Shown here one piece after another: positions 9,034 through 17,904 of a stretch of 64,000 nt of DNA; positions within the stretch are counted from its first letter, which is position 1, and every line of letters starts with the position of its first letter. The translations under genes were made by a program, and so were the position numbers. This stretch comes from Ectothiorhodospira mobilis (GTDB lineage: Bacteria; Pseudomonadota; Gammaproteobacteria; Ectothiorhodospirales; Ectothiorhodospiraceae): contig NZ_NRSK01000010.1 in assembly GCF_016584115.1 (NCBI RefSeq), positions 1 to 64,000 on the forward strand, written 5' to 3'. The notes under the pieces were generated by a model. That model was given only the letters and a program-made list of their open reading frames with translations, was not told the DNA's origin and did no database searches.

Positions 9034-10272
9034 TTGCATCCCGTCCATCCCCTGCTCAGACCCACCGACGATCCGCACCTGTGGGAGGCCGTGCTGCCCG
9101 ATGAGCAGGGACGGCCGCGGCGGCATGGTCCGGCCTCCCTGGAGGCCCTGGGGTCCCGGCTGGCGGGCCGGGCATGGGCCGTGCTCGCCCCCGGCGACCG
9201 GGTATTGCTCACCCGGGCGCAGCTCCCCACCCGCAATCCCCGGGCCGTCCGCCGTGCCCTGCCGTATGCCCTGGAGGAACAACTGGCAGAGGACGTGGAG
9301 GACCTGCACTTCGTGCCCGGTGCCCGCCAGCCGGACGGGACCCTGGCGGTGGCGGTGGTGGCCCGGGCCGATATGGAGGCCTGGACCCGGGCCCTGCGGG
9401 CCGTTGACCTGCAGGTGACGGCCCTGGTCCCGGAGACCGCCCTGCTGCCTGCCCCGGAGGCGGGCTGGGCCCTGTGGCTGGAGGGGGAGACGGCCTGGCT
9501 GGCCACGGGGGAGGGGACGGGGCTGAGCCTGGACCGGGATCAGGCGGCCTTCTGGGTGCGCCGGCAGTGGGAGCAGACCCCGGAGGCGGAGCGCCCGGAG
9601 TGCCTCCTCCTGCACCGCGTCGACGCCCCCCGGGAGGCGGATGCGGAGCTGCAGGCGCTGGCGCAGCGGCCAGGCCTGCAACTGCATTGGGAAGACGATG
9701 CACCGGGACTCATGGAGACCCTTTCCACCCGCTGGCCGTCGCGCCCCCCCCTGGATCTGCTCACCGCGCCCTATGACTTTCGCCGGGGCCGCGGCAGCTG
9801 GCGTCCCTGGCGCGCCGCCGCCCTGCTCCTGCTGGCGGTGGTCCTGGTGCAGCTGGCCTCCCAACTCTGGGTGTTGCAGGCCCTGGAACGGGAGCGCGCC
9901 CGCCTGGAAGGGGAGATCCGTCAGGTCTACGGCCAGACCTTCCCCGGCGGGCGCATCGTCGATCCCCGGCGGCAGATGGCGTCGGCCCTGCGGCAACTGG
10001 AGCAGGGCGATGGCGGGGCCGGGGGGGATGAACTGGCCGCCCTCCTGGGCCGGGCCGGTCCCGTGCTGGCCGGGGCCGAGGGACTGACCCTGCGCAGCCT
10101 GCGTTATCAGCCCGGCCGCCTGGACCTGGATCTGGAGCTGACGGACCTGCAGGCCCTGGACCGCCTCAAGGCGCGGCTGGAGGCGGAGTCGGGCCATCCC
10201 GTGGAGATCCGTTCCGCCAGTGCCCGGGAGGAGGGGGTGGAGGCCCGCATCCTCCTCGGAGGGGCGGGATGA
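9034..10272 (+). CDS. gspL: Type II secretion system protein GspL
   Basis: GspL is a bitopic inner-membrane protein that holds the GspE ATPase at the platform. The 412-residue protein has an actin-like cytoplasmic domain (about 1-250), one membrane helix at about 265-285 (AALLLLAVVLVQLASQLWVL) and a periplasmic ferredoxin-like domain. The start is a TTG codon, placed by AGGAG at 9023-9027 six bases upstream; no better ATG is available. The gene overlaps gspM by four bases. Confidence 0.9.
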   Translation: MHPVHPLLRPTDDPHLWEAVLPDEQGRPRRHGPASLEALGSRLAGRAWAVLAPGDRVLLTRAQLPTRNPRAVRRALPYALEEQLAEDVEDLHFVPGARQPDGTLAVAVVARADMEAWTRALRAVDLQVTALVPETALLPAPEAGWALWLEGETAWLATGEGTGLSLDRDQAAFWVRRQWEQTPEAERPECLLLHRVDAPREADAELQALAQRPGLQLHWEDDAPGLMETLSTRWPSRPPLDLLTAPYDFRRGRGSWRPWRAAALLLLAVVLVQLASQLWVLQALERERARLEGEIRQVYGQTFPGGRIVDPRRQMASALRQLEQGDGGAGGDELAALLGRAGPVLAGAEGLTLRSLRYQPGRLDLDLELTDLQALDRLKARLEAESGHPVEIRSASAREEGVEARILLGGAG

Positions 10273-10763
10273 TCCGGAGCTGGTGGAACGAACTCGCCCC
10301 CCGGGACCGGCGCGTGCTGCGCCTCGGTGGCATCGCCCTGGCCCTGATCCTGCTCTGGTGGGGGCTGTGGCTGCCCCTGACGGACCGGGTGGCGCGGTCG
10401 CAGCAGAGCGTGGCGGAGCTGCGGGCCGATCTGGCCTGGATGCAGGCGGCGGCGCAGGTGGTGCGCTCCGCCCGCGGACAGGAGGAGCCGCCGCCGGTGC
10501 ATCGTGGGGAACGCTCACTGCTGGGCGGGGTGGACGCCACCGCGAGGGAGGCGGGCCTGGGGGGTTCCCTGCGCCGCGTCCAGCCGGAGGGGGAGGGTAG
10601 GGTGCGGGTGTGGATGGACGATGCCCCCTTCGACGATATCGTGCAATGGCTGGACCGCCTGCAGCGCCGCCACGGGGTGCGGGTCAGCGGCCTGGTGGTG
10701 GACCGCCAGGCCCGGGAGGGGCGGGTGAACGCCCGTATCGTGCTGGAGGGGCCGGGGGGATGA
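10269..10763 (+). CDS. gspM: Type II secretion system protein GspM
   Basis: GspM partners with GspL in the inner-membrane platform. The 164-residue protein has a short cytoplasmic start (WWNELAPRDRRVL), one membrane helix at about 18-38 and a periplasmic ferredoxin-like fold ending in GRVNARIVLEG. Both ends overlap neighbours by four bases (gspL and gspN), showing tight coupling. Confidence 0.9.
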   Translation: MIRSWWNELAPRDRRVLRLGGIALALILLWWGLWLPLTDRVARSQQSVAELRADLAWMQAAAQVVRSARGQEEPPPVHRGERSLLGGVDATAREAGLGGSLRRVQPEGEGRVRVWMDDAPFDDIVQWLDRLQRRHGVRVSGLVVDRQAREGRVNARIVLEGPGG

Positions 10764-11581
10764 GGCTTGCCGGGTTGCGCAGGCGCAAGGCCCCGGCCGC
10801 GACCGGGGAGGTCCCCCGGCGTGGCCGGTGGATCGTATCCCTGATCCTGCTGGGGCTGGCCGCCTACCTGCTGGCCCTGGGGATCACCCTGCCCGCCCCC
10901 CTGGCCCATGACTGGGTCCGGGATCGGGGCTGGCTGCCGGAGGGCCTGCACCTTCATGGGGTGACCGGGAGCCTCTGGTCAGGACGGGCGCAGGAGGCCC
11001 GATGGGAGGATCTCACGTTGCAGGGGGTGACCTGGCGGGTCCATCCATGGGACCTGCTGCGCGGCGCCCTGGGGGTGGAGGCGGGATTCTCAGGCCCCGC
11101 CCCCGGCGGCAGCGCCCATCTCCGCCTGCAGCCCGGGGGGATCGGGATCCGGGACCTGCGCCTGGACCTCCCCGCCGCCCCGGTGGCCGGGGCCCTGGTG
11201 GACTGGCCGGTGGTGGTGGAGGGGCGGATCGTGGCGGACATCCCCGGCCTGGCCCTGGATCGTGACGGCCGTTTCCACGACGTGACGGGCACGGTGGCCT
11301 GGCTGAACGCCGCCTCCGGATACCCCGAGCCGCTCCCCCTGGGGGATCTGCACGCCCGCCTCGGGGACGAGGACGGTGCCCTCACCGCCGACGCCCGGGA
11401 CCGGGGCGGCCCGTTGTTCCTGCAGGCCAGCGCCCGGCTGGAACCCGACGGACGCTACCGCCTGCGCGCCCGCCTGGGCACCCGCCCCCAGGCCGGGGCC
11501 GCCCTGGACGACGCCCTCTCCCTCATCGGCCGACCCGACCGCGGGGGCCGCATCCCCCTGAACCTGGACGGCCGTCTCTGA
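10760..11581 (+). CDS. gspN: Type II secretion system protein GspN
   Basis: GspN is an accessory protein found in only some type II systems. The 273-residue protein has one N-terminal membrane helix at about 24-45 and a periplasmic domain of the GspN family (LEGVTGSLWSGRA-like and GVTWRVHPWDLLRGAL motifs). The ATG at 10760 overlaps the gspM stop. It is the last gene of the operon. No gspO prepilin peptidase follows, so pseudopilins probably depend on a peptidase encoded elsewhere, such as PilD. Confidence 0.88.
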   Translation: MRLAGLRRRKAPAATGEVPRRGRWIVSLILLGLAAYLLALGITLPAPLAHDWVRDRGWLPEGLHLHGVTGSLWSGRAQEARWEDLTLQGVTWRVHPWDLLRGALGVEAGFSGPAPGGSAHLRLQPGGIGIRDLRLDLPAAPVAGALVDWPVVVEGRIVADIPGLALDRDGRFHDVTGTVAWLNAASGYPEPLPLGDLHARLGDEDGALTADARDRGGPLFLQASARLEPDGRYRLRARLGTRPQAGAALDDALSLIGRPDRGGRIPLNLDGRL

Positions 11582-11671
11582 TCTCCTTCGGGGCTGTCCC
11601 CATGACGATCCAGCCGCAACCGGAACGGCACCCTGCGGGAATCCGCTCCGGTGGGTGCGCCCCGGCAGGGT

Positions 11672-13078
11672 TCAGGCCCCGTCCCGCTCCGGCCGGTGGG
11701 CGGGGTCGATCCACGGGTCATCGTCCGCCCCCGGGCCCTCCTCCCGCCGGCGTTCCAGTGCGCCAAGGTCCTCACCGGGGGCCTTGAGGCGCACATAGAG
11801 GCTGGCGAAGATCAGCAGGAGGTTGATGACCCCCACCAGGACGAAGGGGGCCCGCGGGTCCACCGCGTCGAACAGGCGCCCGCCGAGGAGGACGATGAGC
11901 AGGATGCCCAGGGCGCCGCTGATGTTGAAGGCGGCCAGCACCGAGCCCCGCTTGGGCTTGGGCGCCTCCTGCCCCACCAGGGACTGCCCGCCCAAAAAGA
12001 CGCTCATCTGGCCGATGCCCAGCAGGATGAAGAAGGGCACGGCGGCCCAGCCCCCCAGGGGGTTGTCCAGGAAGATCACCGACAGGTTGCCCAGGGCGGC
12101 CAGGGCCATGCACACCGCCAGGGCCGTGACGCGGTTGAGGCGGTCCATCATGGGACCGAGGAAGGGGGCCGCCACCAGGGCCGCCACCTGGGTGATGACG
12201 AACATCAGCGTCGCCTGCTTCACCGCATCGGCGGTGCTCAGTTCCGCCCCCACGCCCACGGTGGTGCCCCAGAGCACGATGAAGGTGGCATTGATGGACT
12301 GGTCCCCCCGGGCGATGAAGGCCGCGCCGTAGGAGAGCAGGATGCGGGGGTTCTTCCCCTGGGCGAAGCCGGAGAACAGCAGTTCCCGCACCCGGGGCTG
12401 GGGCTCCCGGCTGGGGGGCACGCCGGGTTTGAGGCCAAAGCCCACCACCAGGGCCGAGATCACCGCCAGGGCCGCCACCAGCAGGTGGGTGTAGAGACCG
12501 GCGTCGGTGCCGCTGATCCCCATGCCGGTGAACAGCTCGGGGAAGGCGCCGAAGCCCTGCCCGATGAAGACGATGCCCAGGCCGTTGAGCATGCCGATGA
12601 GGGCCACCAGCTTGCCGCGGGAGCGCTCCGCCGGGTAGTCCGCCAGCACCGTGGACAGGGCCCCGGCGATGGCCACCACCCCCAGGGCGTAGATCGTGCG
12701 GTAGATGAACAGGTCATCCGCCGAACTGGCCAGGGGATAGAGCACGTAGGTGGCGGCGATGAGCATGAAACCGGCCACGTACACCGGCCTTCGCCCGATG
12801 CGGTCGATGAGGATCCCCGCCGGGATGAACAGCAACAGCGCCACCACCTCGGTCCAGAAGACCAGGTCCCCGCTCAGCCGGCCCTGCTGATCCGTGGGGA
12901 TGTTCAGGTGCTCGTTGAGGATATAGGTCTGACCGATGGTGATGAACACGATCAGACCGATGGAGATGAACCCCGCGTAGAGGAAGGTCCAGCCGTGCAC
13001 GGGCCGGATGCCGGGGGCCAGATGGATGGGGCCGATGCGGTGGTTGGATGCGCGGTCTTCGCGGGTGTCTTCGCTCAT
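11672..13078 (-). CDS. MFS transporter of unknown substrate
   Basis: This is a major facilitator superfamily permease of 468 residues with about 12 predicted membrane helices. The motif between helices 2 and 3 (GILIDRIGRRPVYVAG) is the MFS signature, and an acidic, disordered tail follows the last helix. I chose the ATG at 13078 because an upstream in-frame extension is low-complexity and unlike a transporter N-terminus. It lies downstream of and co-directional with the feo genes (97 bp apart), so it could be in the same transcript, but nothing in the sequence fixes its substrate. Confidence 0.8.
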   Translation of the reverse strand: MSEDTREDRASNHRIGPIHLAPGIRPVHGWTFLYAGFISIGLIVFITIGQTYILNEHLNIPTDQQGRLSGDLVFWTEVVALLLFIPAGILIDRIGRRPVYVAGFMLIAATYVLYPLASSADDLFIYRTIYALGVVAIAGALSTVLADYPAERSRGKLVALIGMLNGLGIVFIGQGFGAFPELFTGMGISGTDAGLYTHLLVAALAVISALVVGFGLKPGVPPSREPQPRVRELLFSGFAQGKNPRILLSYGAAFIARGDQSINATFIVLWGTTVGVGAELSTADAVKQATLMFVITQVAALVAAPFLGPMMDRLNRVTALAVCMALAALGNLSVIFLDNPLGGWAAVPFFILLGIGQMSVFLGGQSLVGQEAPKPKRGSVLAAFNISGALGILLIVLLGGRLFDAVDPRAPFVLVGVINLLLIFASLYVRLKAPGEDLGALERRREEGPGADDDPWIDPAHRPERDGA

Positions 13079-13175
13079 GGAGGCCGGGATTTCCCTGTAT
13101 CTGCGAGGGGATGAAGATACAAGGCGCGTGCCTTCGGCGCCAGGGGCCACGGCAGCGCCGGCCGCCGCTCCCGGG

Positions 13176-13499
13176 TCAGTCCCGGGGGCGGCGGTGGATG
13201 CGGTCCACGGCGATGGTGACGGGGGTGCCCCGTCCCTGTTGCGGGGGCCGGGCCGCGGGACCGTTGCAGGTCGTCCCGGGGCAGCTGCCCTGGGCGCAGC
13301 CGTCGCACTGGCCCCGGCGCTTCCACAGGCGCCGGTAGAGGATGCCCAGGGCCAGGACGATGGCGGCCACCAGGACGAGGGTGTCCGCCAGGCCCCACGG
13401 GGGTTCGGTGGGGATGCGGGCATCCGGGGGACTGGCCAGGGTCTGCGCCGCGCCGGATGCATCCCCGTCGGCGGGCAGGGGTTCCGGGGGATTCATCAT
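13176..13499 (-). CDS. FeoB-associated Cys-rich membrane protein
   Basis: This small protein of 107 residues has one membrane helix at about 39-57 (LADTLVLVAAIVLALGILY), followed by a basic stretch and a cysteine cluster (CDGC, then C five residues on, then C). This layout matches the small Cys-rich proteins often encoded after feoB. Its start overlaps the feoB stop (ATGATGA), so it is probably translated from the feo mRNA. An iron-handling or FeoB-assembly role is inferred from position and cysteines. The C-terminal 30 residues beyond the cysteines are low complexity. Confidence 0.65.
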   Translation of the reverse strand: MMNPPEPLPADGDASGAAQTLASPPDARIPTEPPWGLADTLVLVAAIVLALGILYRRLWKRRGQCDGCAQGSCPGTTCNGPAARPPQQGRGTPVTIAVDRIHRRPRD

Positions 13500-16039
13500 G
13501 CACCTCCCATAAAGGGCAGACGCCGCCGATGGTTTCGCTCACCGGTGGGGCGCAGCGGCGTGGGCTGGGGGGGACGGACCAGCAACCCCACCAGGAGCAG
13601 CAGGATCACGGCCCCCCAGTAGACCGCCGACATGGCCTGAAGGCCCGTCGCCCCCACCGCCGTGCCGATGCTGTAGACCAGGCTGGCCACCGTCAGCCCC
13701 AGGGCGGTGGGGAAGACGATGGAGAAGACCATCCAGCGGTAGGAATCGGTCTGCACCTTGACCATGAGGGTGGTGGCCAGGCAGGGGGGATAGAGGGCGA
13801 AGAACAGGATCATGGACACCGCCAGCAGGGCCGTGGCACCGCCGGCGCGGGTCTCCTCGCCCATGCGCTCCTCCAGGGTGGCATTCCCGTCCTCATCCGG
13901 CTGGAACAGTACCCCCAGGGTGGCGACGCTGCTCTCCCGCGCCGCGAAGGAGGACAACAGGGCGACGTTGATCTTCCAGTCGAAGCCCGCGAACCGGGTG
14001 ATGGGTTCCAGGCCCCGGCCGATGCTGCCCAGTACCGACTGCACGATGCGCTGCTCGCGCATCTCCCGGCGGAGCGATTTGCGTTCCCGGGCCAGTACAC
14101 GCAGTTCCCGCCAGGCCTTGCGGGCGTCGCGGTCTCCCGGCGGGGGTTTGACCAGGGGGTAGAAGTCCGGGTTGCGTGTCTGGAAGCGTTCCGCCACCCG
14201 GCGCGAACCTTCCGCGCCGGCGGCGTTGAGCTTGGCGCGGTTGTAATCGGTGTAGTAATTCATCAGCGGCACCAGGTTCGCCCCGGTGGCCGCCGCGGCA
14301 TAGGCATTGCCTTGCAGGGCGTTTTCAAAGCGTTCCACGGCGGCCTCGGCCCGGGCGGCGAATTCGGCCTGCTGTGCCTTGGGCAGGCCCGGGAAGTGCA
14401 GCAGGACGAACACCACCACCGCCACCGCCAGGACGACGGTGCCCACCTTGCGGATGTACTGCCCCGTGCGATCGAAGGCACGGCGCAGCACGCCGGTGAT
14501 CGTGGGCAGGTGATAGCGGGGCAGTTCCATGATGAAGGGCGAGGTCTCCTGGCCCCGCAGCACGGTGGTGGTGAGCAGCCGGGATACCAGCAGGGCAAAG
14601 ACGAGGGTCATCGTGGAGATGTAGAACATCATCAGCGTCTTTTCCCCGGGGAAGAAGATCCCCAGCAGCAGGGTGTAGAGGGGCACCTTGGCCAGGCAAT
14701 TCATGAAGGGCACGGTGAGGATGGTGGCCATGCGCGCCCGCTGGTCCGGAATGCCCTTGGTGGCCATCACCCCGGGCACGGCGCAGCCCCCGGCGAAGAC
14801 GCCGCCGAGGATCAGGGGCAGGGTGCTCTGGCCGTGCAGCCCGAAGCGGTGCAGGATCTTGTCCAGGATGAAGGCGATGCGGGCCATGTAGCCCGAGTCC
14901 TCGATGAGGGCGATGAGGGCGAACAGGATGAGGAAGATGGGAACGTAGTTGAGCAGGGTGTTGGCCGAGTCCACCAGCCACAGCCCCAGGGAGCGGGTGT
15001 AGGGATCCACCAGAAAGCCCGCATCCGGCAGCAGCCCGGCCACCCATTCCCGCAGGCCGGCCAGCAGCGGCCAGGTGTGATTGGTGAGTTCGTAGCCCCA
15101 GACGATGGAGATCTGGTAGATGAGAAACACCGTCAGCACCAGGAAGGCCGGGGCGATCCAGCGGTTGAGCACGATGCGGTCGACCCGCTGGGTCAGGGTG
15201 GGGCGCCCCTCCCGCTGGGAGCGGATCACCTCGGTCAGCAGCCCGCGGATGGCCTCGTCGCGACAGCGGGTGATGTGGTCGCCGGTATCCACCCCCTCCT
15301 GTGCCTCGAAGACCTGGATGTGCCGCCCCGCCGAGGCCTGCAGCCCCCGGGCCGCCTCCCTGCCCATATGCTGCCGCAGCAGCCGCACGGCCTCCGTGTC
15401 CCCCTGGAGCAGGCCCAGGGCGAGCCAGCGCAGGGGCAGCTCCTCCAGTCCGGGCCAGGACGACAGCTGCCGTTCCAGTTCCTGGATCGCCGCTTCCAGG
15501 GGGCCGTAGTCCACCCGCAGGGGGGAGGGTCCCCGCTGTCCGGCCGCGCTGCGCACCGCCCGGCGCAGGTCCCCGCGGCCCTTGCCGCGGTTGCCCACCG
15601 TGGACACCACCGGCAGCCCCGTCCTGGCGGCGAGCCGGTCGGCGTCGACCTGAAGGCCGCTTCGGGCGGCCACGTCCATCATGTTCAGGGCCAGCACCAG
15701 GTTCTGCTGCATCTCTGAAAGCTGCACCGTGAGATGCAGGGCGCGGTGCAGATTGGCGGCATCCAGGACATCCACCACCACGTCCGGCCGTTCCCCCAGC
15801 AGGAATTCCCGCGCCACCCGTTCCTCCATGGAAAAGGGGGAGAGGCTGTAGGTGCCCGGCAGGTCCACCGTGTAGACCACGCCTTCCCTGTCGCTGTAAC
15901 GCCCCTGTTTTTTGTCCACCGTGACCCCGGGGTAGTTGGCCACATGCTGGCGTGCCCCCGTGAGCAGGTTGAACAGCGTCGACTTGCCGGCATTCTGCTG
16001 GCCTGCCAGTGCCACCAGGATCCCCTTGCGCTCAGGCAT
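13496..16039 (-). CDS. feoB: Ferrous iron transporter FeoB
   Basis: FeoB is the GTP-regulated inner-membrane iron(II) permease. The 847-residue protein starts with a G domain carrying GQQNAGKST (G1), DLPGTYSL (G3) and NMMD (G4), then a helical GDI domain, then a polytopic region with two Gate domains. An insert between membrane segments at about 510-700 contains a hydrophilic stretch. The start at 16039 (MPERKG) gives the normal FeoB N-terminus directly before G1 and overlaps feoA by eight bases, so a further upstream in-frame start was rejected. Confidence 0.95.
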   Translation of the reverse strand: MPERKGILVALAGQQNAGKSTLFNLLTGARQHVANYPGVTVDKKQGRYSDREGVVYTVDLPGTYSLSPFSMEERVAREFLLGERPDVVVDVLDAANLHRALHLTVQLSEMQQNLVLALNMMDVAARSGLQVDADRLAARTGLPVVSTVGNRGKGRGDLRRAVRSAAGQRGPSPLRVDYGPLEAAIQELERQLSSWPGLEELPLRWLALGLLQGDTEAVRLLRQHMGREAARGLQASAGRHIQVFEAQEGVDTGDHITRCRDEAIRGLLTEVIRSQREGRPTLTQRVDRIVLNRWIAPAFLVLTVFLIYQISIVWGYELTNHTWPLLAGLREWVAGLLPDAGFLVDPYTRSLGLWLVDSANTLLNYVPIFLILFALIALIEDSGYMARIAFILDKILHRFGLHGQSTLPLILGGVFAGGCAVPGVMATKGIPDQRARMATILTVPFMNCLAKVPLYTLLLGIFFPGEKTLMMFYISTMTLVFALLVSRLLTTTVLRGQETSPFIMELPRYHLPTITGVLRRAFDRTGQYIRKVGTVVLAVAVVVFVLLHFPGLPKAQQAEFAARAEAAVERFENALQGNAYAAAATGANLVPLMNYYTDYNRAKLNAAGAEGSRRVAERFQTRNPDFYPLVKPPPGDRDARKAWRELRVLARERKSLRREMREQRIVQSVLGSIGRGLEPITRFAGFDWKINVALLSSFAARESSVATLGVLFQPDEDGNATLEERMGEETRAGGATALLAVSMILFFALYPPCLATTLMVKVQTDSYRWMVFSIVFPTALGLTVASLVYSIGTAVGATGLQAMSAVYWGAVILLLLVGLLVRPPQPTPLRPTGERNHRRRLPFMGGA

Positions 16040-16292
16040 CGTCTGCCTCCACCTCGATGGTCCGGGCCTCATGGCGTCGCAGGGTGACGGAGACCGCGCC
16101 CACCCGGATCTCCACGGGGTCGTTCAGCGGGGCGCTGCGTACCATGGCGATGCAGGTGCCGGGCAGGATCCCCAGGTCCAGCAGCCGCTGGCGCACGGGA
16201 CCGGCGGCCCGGTGGCGGCGAACCCGCGCCCGTCTGCCGGGGCGGAGGTCGTTGAGGGTGGGCGGGGTGGATGCCGGTGTATCGGGGGCCAT
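16032..16292 (-). CDS. feoA: Ferrous iron transport accessory protein FeoA
   Basis: FeoA is a small SH3-like cytoplasmic protein that assists FeoB. The family core LNDLRPGRRARVRRH and RQRLLDLGILPGT, then VEIRVGAVSVTLRRHEA, is present. I place the start at 16292, preceded by AGGACA eight bases upstream; an in-frame ATG at 16319 would add nine residues but has no well-placed ribosome site. It is the first gene of the feoA-feoB-Cys-rich operon and lies about 90 bp from a Fur-box-like site. Confidence 0.9.
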   Translation of the reverse strand: MAPDTPASTPPTLNDLRPGRRARVRRHRAAGPVRQRLLDLGILPGTCIAMVRSAPLNDPVEIRVGAVSVTLRRHEARTIEVEADDA

Positions 16293-16378
16293 GGCGCGTG
16301 TCCTGTCTTTGATGGTCATCAGCGGAGAGGGCTTTTCCTCGAATAAAGAAGGGAAAGTAGATCAAAACGAGTAATGAG

Positions 16379-16397
16379 GCAAATGATAATCGTTGCT
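16379..16397. promoter_or_regulatory. Fur-box-like operator between feoA and a divergent gene pair
   Basis: The sequence around AATGATAATC (16382-16391), continuing to GTT, matches 13 of 19 positions of the classical Fur consensus GATAATGATAATCATTATC. It sits in the AT-richest part of the 216-bp divergent intergenic region between feoA (start 16292, minus) and the small periplasmic protein gene (start 16509, plus). Fur repression of feo under iron sufficiency is well established; control of the divergent pair by the same site is inference. Confidence 0.7.
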
Positions 16398-16508
16398 ATT
16401 TACATGGGAAGGCCGGGCAGGTAGATTCCCTCCGGCAGTGCAGGGGCAGGGCGGGGACACGCTCCCGGCCCTGCATCATGGATTCATTCGTTTTCCGGAG
16501 GATTGCAC

Positions 16509-16826
16509 ATGAGAAAGACCCTATCGGCCGCCCTGGGCCTCACGGCCGCCCTGACCATGGGCCATGCCCTCGCCCACACCCCCCTGTGCGCCTGTTACGA
16601 CATGGGCGACGGGAGTGTCCTGTGCGAAGGAGGATTCTCCGACGGCTCCTCGGCCGCCGGCATGGACATCCGCGTGGTGGATGGCAGCGGTCAGCCCATC
16701 GTGGAGGGCAAGATGAGTGAGTACAGCGAGTTCGAGTTCGACAAGCCCCAGGGGGCATATACCGTGATCTTCGATGCCGGCCCCGGCCATCAGGTCAAAA
16801 TCCAGGGGCGTGACATCGTCGAATGA
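16509..16826 (+). CDS. Small periplasmic protein of unknown function, divergent from feoAB
   Basis: I do not recognise a named family. The 105-residue protein has a Sec signal peptide (MRKTLSAALGLTAALTMGHALA), then HTPLCACYDMGDGSVLCEGGFSDGS with three Cys, followed by a small beta-rich domain (VVDGSGQPIVEGKMSEYSEF, YTVIFDAGPGHQV) that resembles carboxypeptidase-regulatory-like or DUF4198-type folds. GGAGG at 16497-16501 sets the ATG at 16509. A DUF4198-like gene follows at 16931. The Fur-box-like site upstream suggests a role in metal uptake, which is inference. Confidence 0.7.
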   Translation: MRKTLSAALGLTAALTMGHALAHTPLCACYDMGDGSVLCEGGFSDGSSAAGMDIRVVDGSGQPIVEGKMSEYSEFEFDKPQGAYTVIFDAGPGHQVKIQGRDIVE

Positions 16827-16930
16827 CCCCCGGTGCGCCCGCAGCAAGGGCCCCCGTGGGGCCTGCGGGCGTGATGCCAGTGAATCTGTCGCGGGCCGGT
16901 GTGCCGGCCTGCCCATGGAGAGACCCAACG

Positions 16931-17728
16931 ATGAAGAACGCATCCATTTTCAAGACCGCCGTTGCCACCGCCTCCCTGCTGGCGGCCGGGGCGGCCCAGG
17001 CCCATTTCCAGTTGATCCACACCCCCGGGATGATGCTGGACCGACCGCAGGAGATTGGCCTCAAGCTGATTTTCGGTCATCCCATGGAGAACGGGCATGT
17101 CATGGACATGGGCCGGCCCGAGGGATTCTATGTGCTGCAGCGGGGGCGTCAGACCGACCTGACCGACACCCTGGAGCCCATGACCTGGCAGGGCCCCGAG
17201 AACACGGCCCGGGGCTACGAGACCACCTACCGCATCCGGCGCAACGGGGACTACACCTTCGTGTTGAAGCCGGCCCCCTATATGGAAGAGGCCGAGGACC
17301 TCTACATCCAGCAGATCACCAAGGTGGTGCTGAACAAGGGGGGGATGCCCACGGGCTGGAATGAGCCGGTGGGCCTGGAGACGGAGATCGTCCCCCGGAC
17401 CAAGCCCTATCAGGCCTTTGCCGGCGGTACCTTCACCGGACAGCTGCTGTCGGAAGGCCAGCCCGCCCCGGGGGTGGAATGCGAGGTGGAGTACATCAAT
17501 ACCCAGGTGCACGGGGAGGACAACGCCTTCGGTGCCAGCCACCTGGGTCCGGTGCCGGACACCGCCATCTCCGTGATCACGGACGACAATGGCCTGTTCA
17601 CCTTCGGCATTCCCCGGCCGGGGATCTGGGGCTTCGCCTGTCTGGGATCCGGTCCGCAGAAAACCCATGCCGGCAAGGCCCTCTCCCAGGATGCCGTGCT
17701 TTGGATTGAGGCCACTTCCCTGGAGTGA
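16931..17728 (+). CDS. DUF4198/NikM-like periplasmic protein
   Basis: This 265-residue secreted protein has a signal peptide ending in AQA|HFQLIH, so the mature N-terminus begins with His, a hallmark of DUF4198 proteins, which accompany nickel, cobalt or other metal transporters. Family features include PYMEEAEDLYIQQITKVVLN, an internal VECEVEYIN domain and FTFGIPRPGIWGFA near the end. GGAGAG at 16917-16922 supports the ATG. It is paired with the preceding small periplasmic gene and ends in a strong terminator. Involvement in iron acquisition is inferred from the shared Fur-box region. Confidence 0.75.
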   Translation: MKNASIFKTAVATASLLAAGAAQAHFQLIHTPGMMLDRPQEIGLKLIFGHPMENGHVMDMGRPEGFYVLQRGRQTDLTDTLEPMTWQGPENTARGYETTYRIRRNGDYTFVLKPAPYMEEAEDLYIQQITKVVLNKGGMPTGWNEPVGLETEIVPRTKPYQAFAGGTFTGQLLSEGQPAPGVECEVEYINTQVHGEDNAFGASHLGPVPDTAISVITDDNGLFTFGIPRPGIWGFACLGSGPQKTHAGKALSQDAVLWIEATSLE

Positions 17729-17738
17729 AGTGACCCTG

Positions 17739-17782
17739 CCGGGATGCCCGGGGCGTTCGCAAGGGGCGTCCCGGTGCTTTTT
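17739..17782 (+). terminator. Intrinsic terminator after the DUF4198-like gene
   Basis: An 11-bp stem pairs CCGGGATGCCC (17739-17749) with GGGCGTCCCGG (17764-17774), with one G-U pair, followed by a run of five T at 17778-17782. It begins 11 bp after the stop codon and closes the two-gene unit. Confidence 0.8.
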
Positions 17783-17904
17783 CCGGATTGCTGTGAAGAC
17801 CCCGATCTGATTGCAGATTTCCCGGGATTTCCTCCCCCGGACCCATGGGAGCGGACCCGGTAAAAAGGCTATGCTGTCCCTTCCTTAATCGGGGTCTTTG
17901 CTCC

